From JB111 sp049856175 (GTDB taxonomy: Bacteria; Actinomycetota; Actinomycetes; Actinomycetales; Actinomycetaceae): DNA of 64,000 nt. The first letter of the stretch is position 1. Each line of letters starts with the position of its first letter. Positions 16,129 to 23,730 of this stretch are shown one piece after another. The stretch covers positions 1 to 64,000 of the forward strand of contig NZ_JBNDNA010000014.1 in assembly GCF_049856175.1 (NCBI RefSeq), read 5' to 3'. The notes beneath the pieces were generated by a model. It did no database searches. It was not told the DNA's origin and worked only from the letters and a program-made list of their open reading frames with translations. The position numbers and the translations under genes are program-made.

Positions 16129-16530
16129 TCAGCGCGCGCACCCGACGCAGGTGGTCGCCTCCGGCCGGACCGCGAGCCGTGCCGGCGGGATCGGGTTCCC
16201 GCAGACCGTGCACCGCCCGCCCTCGCCCCGCTCGCGGCGGGCGAGGGCGTCGTCGATCGCCGCCAGCGCCTCGAGCCGCATCCGTCGCAGGCCCTCGAGC
16301 CGCGACCACTGCGCCGACAGGGGTTCGCCCTCCGGGTCGTGCTCGTCGTCGTCGGACCCTGCCCGGCGTGCGCTGCGCAGGGCGTCCAGCTCCTGCTCCA
16401 CCTCGGCGAGCCGCGCGGCCGCCTCCGCCCGGCGGGCGTCGAGTCCGCCCGCGGTCGGTGCGACCTCGAGCGCGCCGTCCGCGGCCGGCCTGCGCGGTTC
16501 GGTGGGTCGCGACGACGATGTCCCGTTCAT
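16129..16530 (-). CDS. DksA/TraR-family C4 zinc-finger protein
   Basis: A 133-residue protein with a long alanine/glutamate-rich coiled coil (DARRAEAAARLAEVEQELDALRSARR), a second helix (LEGLRRMRLEALAAIDDALARRERG) and a C-terminal zinc finger CTVCGNPIPPARLAVRPEATTCVGC. This is the DksA/TraR layout; such proteins enter the RNA polymerase secondary channel. It lacks the Asp-x-x-Asp-Ala coiled-coil tip in a recognisable place, so activity like that of E. coli DksA is uncertain. It lies between two ArsR-type operons and is transcribed against both. Confidence 0.8.
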   Translation of the reverse strand: MNGTSSSRPTEPRRPAADGALEVAPTAGGLDARRAEAAARLAEVEQELDALRSARRAGSDDDEHDPEGEPLSAQWSRLEGLRRMRLEALAAIDDALARRERGEGGRCTVCGNPIPPARLAVRPEATTCVGCAR

Positions 16531-16583
16531 CGGCCCAGTCTGCCCCGTTGTCGCCCTCTTCCCCTCAGGTCAGCGCTCACTGT

Positions 16584-16605
16584 ATGGTCAGCGCATGCTG
16601 ACCAT
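16584..16605 (+). promoter_or_regulatory. CmtR-type operator covering the start codon
   Basis: A perfect 9-bp inverted repeat, ATGGTCAGC (16584-16592) and GCTGACCAT (16597-16605), with a GCAT spacer. The start codon ATG (16595) lies inside it. A -10-like TATGGT (16583-16588) overlaps the left arm and predicts a leaderless transcript. A further half-site GGTCAGCGC at 16568-16576 is spaced 18 bp from the copy at 16586. Metal-responsive repression of the downstream pair is the likely role. Confidence 0.65.
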
Positions 16606-16954
16606 TGCTTCGCGGGTGGACGCGATGAACCGGCTCGGTCGGGCCATGGCGGACCCGACCCGGTCCCGCATCCTGCTCGCGCTCCTCGACGGGCCCGGCT
16701 ACCCGGCTCGCCTCGCCCGCGACCTCGACCTCACGCGTCCGAACGTGTCGAACCACCTGTCCTGCCTGCGCGGCTGCGGCATCGTCGTCGCCGAGCCCGA
16801 GGGTCGGCAGACCCGGTACGAGATCGCCGATCCGCACATCGCCGCCGCGCTGACGGCACTGGTCGACGTCACACTCGCCGTCGACGAGAGTGTCCCGTGC
16901 GTGGACCCGCGGTGCCCGGTGCCGGGATGCTGCGAGCCCGAGGCGGCGCGGTGA
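16595..16954 (+). CDS. cmtR: CmtR-like metal-sensing ArsR/SmtB repressor
   Basis: A 119-residue winged-helix repressor. Cysteines fall at positions 57 and 61 of the recognition helix (VSNHLSCLRGCG) and at 102 in the tail. These are the three residues that bind Cd/Pb in mycobacterial CmtR (Cys57, Cys61, Cys102). The tail adds Cys107, 112 and 113 (DPRCPVPGCC). The sensor should release DNA on binding soft metals. It overlaps the CDF exporter gene by 4 bp, the expected self-regulated efflux operon. Confidence 0.85.
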   Translation: MLTIASRVDAMNRLGRAMADPTRSRILLALLDGPGYPARLARDLDLTRPNVSNHLSCLRGCGIVVAEPEGRQTRYEIADPHIAAALTALVDVTLAVDESVPCVDPRCPVPGCCEPEAAR

Positions 16955-17634
16955 CGGTCACGGCGCTCAGCCCGGCCCGCACCGAGATCCTGCGACGGCG
17001 GATCCGGATCGTCGTCACGATCACGATCAGCTGGAACGTCATCGAGGCCGGCGTCGCCCTGCTCGCCGGTCGGGCGGCCTCGTCGGCCGCGCTCATCGGG
17101 TTCGGGCTCGACTCTCTCGTCGAGGTGCTCTCCGCCGCGGCCGTCGCCTGGCAGTTCGCCGTGCCGGACCACGTGCGGCGCGAGAAGATCGCGCTGCGAG
17201 TGATCGCCGTGTCCTTCTTCGCCCTGGCCGCCTACGTCGGGGTCGATGCGGCACTGTCGCTGCTCGGGGCGCGCGAGCCGGAGCACTCACCGGTCGGTAT
17301 CGCGATCGCGGCGCTCAGCCTCGCCGTCATGCCGTTCCTCAGCTGGTTCGAGCGGCGCACCGGACGCGAGCTCGGGTCGGCCTCCGCCGTCGCCGACTCC
17401 AAGCAGACGCTGATCTGCACGTACCTGTCGGCGGCGCTCCTGGTGGGACTGGTGCTCAACAGCTTGCTCGGCTGGGCCTGGGCCGACTCCGTCGTCGCGC
17501 TCGTCATCGCCGCCGTCGCCGTCCGCGAGGGCGTCGAGGCGTGGCGGGGCAACGCGTGCTGCGCTGCGCCGGCCGCCGTGCTGTCCGGCGAGCAGGAGGC
17601 CGACCCGTGCACGGACGGCTGCTGTGCGCGCTGA
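16951..17634 (+). CDS. CDF-like heavy-metal efflux protein
   Basis: A 227-residue membrane protein with about six helices, related to cation diffusion facilitators. TM2 has GFGLDSLVEVLSAAAVAWQF and TM5 has ADSKQTLICTYLSAALLVGL. It lacks the usual His of the TM2 HxxxD site and ends in a short Cys-rich tail (NACCAAP... CTDGCCAR) in place of the normal cytoplasmic domain, suggesting a soft metal such as Cd or Pb. Start GTG 16951 overlaps the cmtR stop (GTGA). Its regulation by CmtR is inferred from operon layout. Confidence 0.8.
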   Translation: MTVTALSPARTEILRRRIRIVVTITISWNVIEAGVALLAGRAASSAALIGFGLDSLVEVLSAAAVAWQFAVPDHVRREKIALRVIAVSFFALAAYVGVDAALSLLGAREPEHSPVGIAIAALSLAVMPFLSWFERRTGRELGSASAVADSKQTLICTYLSAALLVGLVLNSLLGWAWADSVVALVIAAVAVREGVEAWRGNACCAAPAAVLSGEQEADPCTDGCCAR

Positions 17635-17656
17635 CGGGAGTGCCGACGAGGTGCCG

Positions 17657-18118
17657 GTGACGCCGAAGGGCCGGATACCGCCCCTCGTGCTCATGATCGG
17701 TGCGTTCGGCGCGCAACGGCTGATCGCTCGCAGGCGCGTTGCGACCGGAGCGACGCGGGCCGGGGCTTCGGCTCTGCTGGCGGCATCGGCCTGGCTGATG
17801 GGCCGGTCGATCCATGAGTTCCGGCGCCGGCGCACGACAGTCAACCCGGTCGCCATCGGTGCCGGCTCGTTGGTCACGTCGGGACCGAACCGTCTCACCC
17901 GCAATCCCATGTACCTCGGCATGGCTGGAGTCCTTGTCGCTCACGCGCTCAGTCTGAGATCGCCGGTGGCAGTCCTACCGGCCTGTCTGTTCACGGCAGT
18001 CATCGACCGCGTCCAGATCCCCGCCGAGGAGGCTGCGCTGCGGTCGCTCTTCGGGGACGAGTACGACGCCTACGTCCGGGCGACGCCGCGCTGGCTGATA
18101 TCTCGTCTCCCGGCGTGA
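17657..18118 (+). CDS. Isoprenylcysteine carboxyl methyltransferase-family membrane protein
   Basis: A 153-residue membrane protein (start GTG 17657, with GAGG 5 nt upstream; GTG 17651 is an alternative). The C-terminal half has the family's AdoMet-linked pattern: LVTSGPNRLTRNPMYLGM, a hydrophobic hairpin, then PAEEAALRSLFGDEYDAYVRATPRWL. Bacterial members are mostly uncharacterised and methylate small molecules or lipids. It follows the CDF gene by 22 bp and could be in the same transcript, but a metal-related role is not shown. Confidence 0.8.
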   Translation: MTPKGRIPPLVLMIGAFGAQRLIARRRVATGATRAGASALLAASAWLMGRSIHEFRRRRTTVNPVAIGAGSLVTSGPNRLTRNPMYLGMAGVLVAHALSLRSPVAVLPACLFTAVIDRVQIPAEEAALRSLFGDEYDAYVRATPRWLISRLPA

Positions 18119-18300
18119 CCTGTCCGGCACGGCCTGTCCGGCACGATCACCGACCAGCTGGTGACGACCCTGCGTCAGGGCCCGCTCCTTCTCGTCGAGC
18201 GCAGCGTCGAGGCGGTCGAGCGGCGCGGTCGCGGTGCGCCGCGGTGTCGCCGGCCGCCTCGGCCCGCTCACCGGCACGCGGGATCGACAGGAACGCGCAA

Positions 18301-18327
18301 GGTGCTACGGGTGCTACGGGTGCTACA
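18301..18327 (+). repeat. Three tandem 9-bp repeats before a toxin-antitoxin operon
   Basis: GGTGCTACG, GGTGCTACG and GGTGCTACA follow each other without gaps at 18301, 18310 and 18319. The last copy includes a -10-like TACATT (18324-18329), 6 nt before the antitoxin GTG. Direct repeats in this position suggest cooperative binding of the antitoxin complex. The remaining 18119-18300 gap holds no gene. Confidence 0.6.
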
Positions 18328-18335
18328 TTTTCCCT

Positions 18336-18590
18336 GTGGTCACCAACGTCTCGCACCGCGACCTTCGCAACCGCAGCGGCGAGGTCCTGCATGCCGTCGC
18401 GGCAGGTGAGTCGTACACCGTGACGAACCGGGGGAAGCCCGTCGCGCGGCTGGTCCCGATCGCCGAGGCCGCCGACTCCCTGCCGCTGCACCGTCCGGCA
18501 TCGATCCGCGGAGAGTTCTCCCACCTGCCCCGGCACGTGATCGCGACCCCGAGTGCCGACTCGATCGACGACCTTCGGGGCGAGCGTTGA
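18336..18590 (+). CDS. Phd/YefM-family antitoxin
   Basis: An 84-residue antitoxin. The N-terminal DNA-binding part is VSHRDLRNRSGEVLHAVAAGESYTVTNRGKPVARLVPI, a textbook Phd/YefM segment. The C-terminal tail (FSHLPRHVIATPSADSIDDLRGER) should wrap the toxin. Start GTG 18336 lies next to a predicted -10, so the mRNA is probably leaderless. The stop overlaps the TTG start of the PIN toxin. Autorepression at the tandem repeats upstream is inferred. Confidence 0.85.
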   Translation: MVTNVSHRDLRNRSGEVLHAVAAGESYTVTNRGKPVARLVPIAEAADSLPLHRPASIRGEFSHLPRHVIATPSADSIDDLRGER

Positions 18591-18976
18591 CGAGGTTCTA
18601 TCTCGATACCTCGGCAGCGGCCAAACTGCTGGTCGAGGAGCCCGAGAGCGTCCCGCTTGCAGCGTGGGCCGACGATGCCGAGGTCCGCCTGGTAGCCACG
18701 CACCTCCTCGAGACCGAGCTGCGTCGGTTCGCAACCCGACACGACCTGCCGCAGGCCGCAGTGTCATCGATCCTCGACCGGGTCGACCTCCACGATCTGC
18801 CGCCGAGCCTCTACCGCGAGGCAGGGCTGCTGGCCGGTGCGACGCTGCGCTCTCTCGACGCCCTGCACCTGGCCGCCGCGATCCGCCTGGACGTCGAAGC
18901 CCTGGTCACCTATGACATCCGCCTCGCAGAGGCGGCCGAGGAGCTGGGCATTCGGGTCCGTGCGCCGGCACCCTGA
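18587..18976 (+). CDS. vapC: PIN-domain ribonuclease toxin (VapC type)
   Basis: A 129-residue PIN-domain protein. The acidic active-site residues are present: Asp7 (FYLDTSAAAKLL), Glu in LLETELRRF, Asp in LRSLDALHLAAA and Asp in VTYDIRLAEAA. Such toxins cut tRNA or other RNA at specific sites when freed from the antitoxin. It starts at TTG 18587, overlapping the antitoxin stop (TTGA), so it depends on antitoxin translation. The gene order antitoxin-toxin and sizes are typical. Confidence 0.87.
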   Translation: MTRFYLDTSAAAKLLVEEPESVPLAAWADDAEVRLVATHLLETELRRFATRHDLPQAAVSSILDRVDLHDLPPSLYREAGLLAGATLRSLDALHLAAAIRLDVEALVTYDIRLAEAAEELGIRVRAPAP

Positions 18977-19050
18977 TTGCCGCGCCGCACCGGGCCGGGC
19001 CGGGCCGGGACCGCGCCGGCTGGCGCACGGCCGCCGACTACGTTGGAGAG

Positions 19051-19512
19051 ATGGTCGTCGTCGCCCAGATCAACCTCATCGTCGCGGACATCGAGGTTAG
19101 CCGCGCCTTCTACGCACGACTCGGGGTCGAGTTCCGTAGCCGGAACCGGCACGGGGAGGGCGTTGCCGAAGCATGGGTGGCCACCAACACGGGCGTGACG
19201 ATGGTGATCCACTCGACCGCGTTCGCCGCATGGTGGGACGAGACGGCGCCACGGCCAGTAGCCGGCGGCCCTCAGATCGATCTGGAGCTCGGGTCCGCGC
19301 GGCAGCTCGACGACCTCGTCGCCGAGCCGGACGGCGTCGGTGCCGACGTCATCAAGGTGCCGACCGACATGCCGTGGGGCCAGCGCTTCGCCATCGTGCG
19401 TGACCCGGACGGGCATCGTGTCGGCCTCAAGGCGCCGATCGAGCACGAGCGACCAGCCTCGGGGTGGCGCGGGCCGACCGTCTCCGACGACGATCGCGCC
19501 GCTCGTCGGTAG
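19051..19512 (+). CDS. VOC-superfamily (glyoxalase/bleomycin-resistance-like) protein
   Basis: A 153-residue protein with two beta-alpha-beta-beta-beta units: AQINLIVADIEVSRAFYARLGVEFR in the first, and QIDLELGSARQLDDLVAE then RFAIVRDPDGHRVGLKAP in the second. VOC proteins include dioxygenases, glyoxalase I and drug-binding proteins; residues here do not settle which. TACGTT at 19039-19044 predicts transcription starting at or next to the ATG (19051), so the mRNA is probably leaderless. Confidence 0.78.
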   Translation: MVVVAQINLIVADIEVSRAFYARLGVEFRSRNRHGEGVAEAWVATNTGVTMVIHSTAFAAWWDETAPRPVAGGPQIDLELGSARQLDDLVAEPDGVGADVIKVPTDMPWGQRFAIVRDPDGHRVGLKAPIEHERPASGWRGPTVSDDDRAARR

Positions 19513-19588
19513 GCACGATCGGATCGGGCCCGTACGGTCGGGCGGCCAGGGTGCCGGGTGACGATGCTGGAGGCCGAAGGGAGCCGCA

Positions 19589-20455
19589 GTGATCGATCAG
19601 CTCAACCGCCTCGTCGACGAGATCGAGACGCATCTCGGCGACGGCGTCGACCTCGACGGGTGCGCCCGGGGACTCGGGACCACCGGGTACCACCTGCGCC
19701 GGATGTTCTCGTCGTTGGCCGGGATGCCGGTCTCGGAGTACGTCCGGCGCCGGCGCATGACTCTCGCCGCGGCCGACCTGGTCGGTGACGACGACGTCCT
19801 GACGATCGCGGTGCGCCACGGCTACGGGTCCACCGAGGCGTTCGGCCGGGCGTTCCGCTCCGTGCACGGCGTGAGCCACAGCGTGGTCCGGCGTGCCGGC
19901 GGCCCCCTTCGCAGCCAGGTCCGTCTCAGGTTCCACCTGACCGTCGAAGGGAGCATCCCCATGGACGTCCGCATCGCCGACCGCCCCGCCTTCCGCCTGA
20001 TCGGGCACGCCGCCCGGGTGCCACTCATCCATGTCGGCGTCAACCCGCACATCCAGGAGCACGTCGCCGCGATCCCCGCCGAGGAGCACGACAGGCTCAA
20101 GGCGATGAGCTCGACCGAACCACCGGGGCTGCTCCAGGTCAGCGCCGACGTCGACGTCGACTACACGGAGGGCACCGCGCTGACCTACCTGCACGGCGTG
20201 GCGGTCCGGGCCGACGCGCGCGTGCCGGACGACCTCGACGCGATCGAGGTGCCGGCCGGGGCGTGGGCCGTCTTCCGAACCTCGGGCGAGCATCCCTCTG
20301 CGCTGCAGGACGTCTGGGCGGCGACCGCCACCGAGTGGTTCCCGTCGAACCCGTGGCGCCTACGGCCGGGACCGTCGATCGTCGCGGTCCTCGAGCGGTC
20401 GGACGACTTCCGCACGGCCACCTGCCAGCTGTGGCTGGCTGTCGAGCGCGACTGA
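19589..20455 (+). CDS. AraC-family regulator with GyrI-like effector domain
   Basis: A 288-residue regulator. The N-terminal AraC double helix-turn-helix (NRLVDEIETHLGDGVDLDGCARGLGTTGYHLRRMFSSLAGMPVSEYVRRRRM, then LTIAVRHGYGSTEAFGRAFRSVHGVS) is followed from about residue 125 by a GyrI/SOUL-type ligand-binding domain (MDVRIADRPAFRLIGHAARVPL to the end). This is the layout of Rob/BmrR-like multidrug sensors. Start GTG 19589 has GAAGGGAG upstream. The target genes are not evident. Confidence 0.85.
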   Translation: MIDQLNRLVDEIETHLGDGVDLDGCARGLGTTGYHLRRMFSSLAGMPVSEYVRRRRMTLAAADLVGDDDVLTIAVRHGYGSTEAFGRAFRSVHGVSHSVVRRAGGPLRSQVRLRFHLTVEGSIPMDVRIADRPAFRLIGHAARVPLIHVGVNPHIQEHVAAIPAEEHDRLKAMSSTEPPGLLQVSADVDVDYTEGTALTYLHGVAVRADARVPDDLDAIEVPAGAWAVFRTSGEHPSALQDVWAATATEWFPSNPWRLRPGPSIVAVLERSDDFRTATCQLWLAVERD

Positions 20456-20518
20456 CCGCGAGCTACGCCGGGTTCCCGGCCGCGCACGCGGGGTCGCGCT
20501 GGGCCCCGCGCGGGGCCG

Positions 20519-20935
20519 TCACGAGAACCTGACGAACGCGCGGACCGGGTGCTCGAGCTCGTGGGCTGCGCGAAATCCCATCGCCTCGTAGAAGGCGCGC
20601 TGTCCGGGCTCGTCGTCGGTGATGAGGACTTGCTGCCGCACATGCGCGAACGGGGCGAGGACCCGGCGGAACAGCTCCCCGGCGATGCCCCGGCGCCGGT
20701 GGCTGGGGGCGACGAGGATGTCCTGCAGGTAGGCGATCGTGTGCCCGTCGCCGACGACCCTCGCGAGACCGACGAGACGCCCGGAGTCTCGGGCCGTCGC
20801 CACGGCGGCGGAGCCGGCGACGGCGGCAGCAAGGCGGTCGGGCTCCCTCGTGTAGGCGGTCCAGCCGACGGCGTCGTACAGCTCGATGAGCTCGGCCCGC
20901 GTCGGGGTGTCGTCGAGCTGGTAGGTCGGTGGCAT
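20519..20935 (-). CDS. GNAT-family N-acetyltransferase
   Basis: A 138-residue acetyltransferase. The acetyl-CoA pyrophosphate loop motif is APSHRRRGIAGELFRR, preceded by the strand HTIAYLQDILV, and a C-terminal ITDDEPGQRAFYEAMGFRAA. The catalytic substrate is unknown. Its start (ATG 20935) overlaps the beginning of a small frame on the other strand. Confidence 0.85.
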   Translation of the reverse strand: MPPTYQLDDTPTRAELIELYDAVGWTAYTREPDRLAAAVAGSAAVATARDSGRLVGLARVVGDGHTIAYLQDILVAPSHRRRGIAGELFRRVLAPFAHVRQQVLITDDEPGQRAFYEAMGFRAAHELEHPVRAFVRFS

Positions 20936-21237
20936 CCAGCAATGGTGTCAGCAGGCGTGACGGACTCCGCGGTCAGGCGTGGTCGACGCTGCAGGACCTG
21001 ACTGCGGGCCTCGACGGGAGCTCGTCGGGGGCGCGGCCCGCCCATCGGATGTTCGAGGGGGCGGTGCGATGGGCCGACGATGGGTGGGACGCGTGGGTCC
21101 GTGCAATCACCCCCGGCGAGGCGGCAATGGTTCTGCCTGACCTGCGAGAGCTGTTCGGCGAGTACCTCGCCCGTGCGCACGAGTGCGTGACCGGCGTGGT
21201 GGCGGACGGTCGTGGGTTCGCCTACCTCATCGGCTGA
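20929..21237 (+). CDS. Hypothetical protein
   Basis: Up to 102 codons with fairly high third-position GC. The later part (MFEGAVRWADDGWDAWVRAITPGEAAMVLPDLRELFGEYLARAHECVTG) reads like a soluble helical protein. An ATG at 21049 would give a 62-residue form. No SD or family is recognised, and the 5' end overlaps the opposite-strand GNAT gene, so the start is unsure and it may be a gene remnant. Nothing coding is seen between 21238 and 21380. Confidence 0.4.
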   Translation: MASSNGVSRRDGLRGQAWSTLQDLTAGLDGSSSGARPAHRMFEGAVRWADDGWDAWVRAITPGEAAMVLPDLRELFGEYLARAHECVTGVVADGRGFAYLIG

Positions 21238-21380
21238 TCGGCTCCGTGTCGTGGCGATCGCGTCGAACGGGCTCGGTGCGACGGACTCGGTGCGACGGAC
21301 TCGTCGCCGCGACGGGTGCGAGCCAACCGAGGACGACCACCACGGCCGTAGCATCTACGGCAACACCAGGAGGTGAGACC

Positions 21381-21464
21381 GTGGCATCGATCGTCGTTCG
21401 TGGGGTCGACGAGCTCCCCGCGCCGGAGCGCACCGACGTTGTGCGGGCAGTGCGCCTGACGTGA
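21381..21464 (+). CDS. 27-residue peptide resembling a FitA/VapB antitoxin N-terminus
   Basis: A GTG at 21381 follows the near-perfect SD AGGAGGTGA and starts VASIVVRGVDELPAPERTDVV. This is very like the first strand of FitA/VapB ribbon-helix-helix antitoxins (MASIxVRNLD...). It stops after 27 codons, with TGA overlapping the GTG of the GNAT gene. It is either the stub of a lost antitoxin gene or a leader peptide that couples translation into the acetyltransferase gene. Confidence 0.45.
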   Translation: MASIVVRGVDELPAPERTDVVRAVRLT

Positions 21465-21967
21465 CCATGCCGGACTACGCCGACGTTCGCCTCCGCCCGC
21501 TCGCCGTCGAGGACGCCGAGGTGATGGCGACCGTCCTCTCGCATCCCGACCTCTACCGCTTCACCGGCGGCGAGCCACCGACCGCCGCGGACCTGCTGCG
21601 CCGCTACACGGCGCAGGTGCGCGGCGGCCCCGCGGACGGGAGCGAGGAGTGGCTCAACCGGATCGTGCTCGTAGGGCCCGGCGTGGAACCTGCCGGGTAC
21701 GTCCAGGCCACGATCACGGACGACGGCGCGACCGCCGAGATCGCCTGGGTGATCGGGTGGGCCTGGCAGGGGCGCGGGTACGCCCGACGGGCGGCGGAGC
21801 TCCTCCGGGACGAGCTGGTGCTGCGGGGAGTGCGCACCCTGATCGCCCACGTCCACCCCGACCACCGTGCCTCGGCGCGTATCGCCGAGCGCCTCGGCCT
21901 GGTCCGCACCGACGTCGCCGTCGACGGCGAGATCCGCTGGGCCGGCGCCGTGGGCGGGAGAGCCTGA
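21461..21967 (+). CDS. GNAT-family N-acetyltransferase (RimJ/RimL-like)
   Basis: A 168-residue acetyltransferase (VRLRPLAVEDAEVMATVLSHPDLYRFTGGEPPTAADLLRRY, then AEIAWVIGWAWQGRGYARRAAELLRDEL with the Q-x-x-G-x-A pyrophosphate loop, and VHPDHRASARIAERLGLVRT). This pattern is that of the RimJ/RimL and Acetyltransf_3 group. GTG 21461 overlaps the stop of the short upstream peptide; ATG 21467 is equally possible. Confidence 0.85.
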   Translation: MTMPDYADVRLRPLAVEDAEVMATVLSHPDLYRFTGGEPPTAADLLRRYTAQVRGGPADGSEEWLNRIVLVGPGVEPAGYVQATITDDGATAEIAWVIGWAWQGRGYARRAAELLRDELVLRGVRTLIAHVHPDHRASARIAERLGLVRTDVAVDGEIRWAGAVGGRA

Positions 21968-22082
21968 GAACTCCTCGCGCCGGGTTGTCGAATCGAGAGG
22001 TGCTCGTCCGTCATGCTCATGAGGTCGCGACCGCGGCCCGGCCGGCGGACCGCGCCTGCCGCAAGCAGAGAAGGTGGGAACG

Positions 22083-22436
22083 ATGAGCAAGTTCGTGGTG
22101 CTACTGATGGCCGACGGCGACGAGAAGGCGTGGGACGAGCAGTCCCCCGAGGAGCAGGCGGCGCTGATGGAGAAGTTCGGGGCGTTCGGCGCCGCGTGCG
22201 AGGCGCGCGAGGGGGTGACGATCCTGGCGGGGGAGGCGCTCGCCGACCGCGACGCCGCCAGCACCGTGCGCACCCGTGGCGGGCGGCTCTCGCACACCGA
22301 CGGCCCCTACGCCGAGGCCGTCGAGCAGCTCGGCGGCTTCTACCTCATCGAGGCACCCGACCGGGAGACCGTCGTCGACCTCCTCGCCGTCCTCCCGGCC
22401 TACGACATGCAGATCAACCCGGTGGTGGAGATGTGA
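22083..22436 (+). CDS. YciI/DGPF-domain protein
   Basis: A 117-residue YCII-type protein (KFVVLLMADGDEKAWDEQSPEEQAALMEKFGAFGAACEAREGV, then RLSHTDGPYAEAVEQLGGFYLIEAPD with the hallmark DGPYAE motif). YciI-like DGPF proteins are commonly encoded next to a special ECF sigma factor, as here (the sigma gene starts 40 bp downstream). Start ATG 22083 has GAAGGTGGG upstream. The role may be enzymatic or in controlling the sigma factor. Confidence 0.88.
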   Translation: MSKFVVLLMADGDEKAWDEQSPEEQAALMEKFGAFGAACEAREGVTILAGEALADRDAASTVRTRGGRLSHTDGPYAEAVEQLGGFYLIEAPDRETVVDLLAVLPAYDMQINPVVEM

Positions 22437-22476
22437 CCGTTCGGCTCCCCGGGAGTCGCCCGGTGGTCGACGTCGC

Positions 22477-23721
22477 GTGACGGCAGCGGAGCTCGAGCGC
22501 GTGGTGCGCGAGGAGTGGGGCCGTCTGGTGGCCCTGCTCCTCGCGCGCTACCGGCGTCTCGACCTCGTCGAGGACGCGCTCGGCGACGCCGTCGAGGCCG
22601 CCGCGCGCACCTGGCCCGCCGGTGGTGTCCCGGACAACCCCGCCGGCTGGCTCCATCGCGCCGCCGGTCGCCGCATGGTCGACCAGCTGCGGGCCGAGGC
22701 GATGCGACAGCGACGGGCGCCGCTCCTCGTGACGGAGGCCGAACGAGGTGCCGAGACAGGAGGCGTGATGGCCGACCCGGGCGACCTCCTCGAGGACGAC
22801 CTGCTGCGGCTCGTCCTCATGTGCACCCACCCGGCGCTGCGGCCCGAGGCGGCGGCCGCGCTCGCCCTGCGCCTCGTCCTCGGCGTGACCACGCACGACG
22901 TCGCGCGGCTCTTCCTCGTGCCCGAGCCCACGATGGCGGCGCGCCTCACGCGCGCGAGGAAGACGATCGTGGCGGCCGGCATCCCGTTCGCGGTGCCCGC
23001 GGCGAGCGAGCTGCCCGAACGGATCGACACCGTCGCACGGACCGCCTACCTCGCCTTCACGGCCGGGTACGCCCCCGGCAGCGGGACGGACCTCCTCCGT
23101 GCCGACCTCGCGGGAGAGGCGGTCCGCCTCGCGAGGGTGGTCCGCGCGCTGTCTCCGGACGAGCCGGTGCTCACCGCGCTGCTCGCGCTCGTGCTCCTGC
23201 AGCACTCGCGCCGCGACGCACGGGTCGGCGAGCGCGGCGAGCTCGTCCTCCTCGCCGACCAGGACCGCGCGCTGTGGCGCCGTGACGAGATCGACGAGGG
23301 GCTCGCGCTGATCGGCGAGCTCGCCGGGCCCACGCCGATGACCCCGGCCGCGGCCGGGTACCTCCTGCAGGCGCGGATCGCCGCCGAGCACGCGACCTCG
23401 GCGACGCCGGACGACGTCGACTGGCGGCGCATCGTCTCGCACTACGACCTGCTGCTGCGGGTCGCGCCGTCGCCCGCCGCCGAGCTGGCCCGCACGGTCG
23501 CGGTCGCGGAGGCGGACGGGCCCGGAACCGGGCTCGCCGCTCTCGACGCGGTGCGCATGCCCGGCAGCCATCGCCCCGCCGCGGTCCGGGCCGACCTCCT
23601 CGCCCGGCTCGGCCGGACGGGCGAGGCGCGGGCGGCCTACGCCGAGGCGATCGGACTGTGCCGTAACGAGGGCGAGCTGGCGCACCTGCGCGAGCGTCTC
23701 GACCGGCTCGACCCGGCCTGA
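22477..23721 (+). CDS. ECF-type RNA polymerase sigma factor with DUF6596-like C-terminus
   Basis: A 414-residue sigma factor, much longer than ordinary ECFs. Region 2 (VREEWGRLVALLLARYRRLDLVEDALGDAVEAAARTWPAGGVPDNPAGWLHRAAGRRMVDQLR) and region 4 (ALALRLVLGVTTHDVARLFLVPEPTMAARLTRARKTI) occupy about the first 180 residues. The rest is a TPR-like helical domain (ARTAYLAFTAGYAPGSG..., EPVLTALLALVLLQHSRRDAR...) as in the DGPF-linked ECF group. No anti-sigma gene is nearby; the C-terminal extension is thought to regulate these factors. Start GTG 22477. Confidence 0.88.
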   Translation: MTAAELERVVREEWGRLVALLLARYRRLDLVEDALGDAVEAAARTWPAGGVPDNPAGWLHRAAGRRMVDQLRAEAMRQRRAPLLVTEAERGAETGGVMADPGDLLEDDLLRLVLMCTHPALRPEAAAALALRLVLGVTTHDVARLFLVPEPTMAARLTRARKTIVAAGIPFAVPAASELPERIDTVARTAYLAFTAGYAPGSGTDLLRADLAGEAVRLARVVRALSPDEPVLTALLALVLLQHSRRDARVGERGELVLLADQDRALWRRDEIDEGLALIGELAGPTPMTPAAAGYLLQARIAAEHATSATPDDVDWRRIVSHYDLLLRVAPSPAAELARTVAVAEADGPGTGLAALDAVRMPGSHRPAAVRADLLARLGRTGEARAAYAEAIGLCRNEGELAHLRERLDRLDPA

Positions 23722-23730
23722 TCCGCAGCC

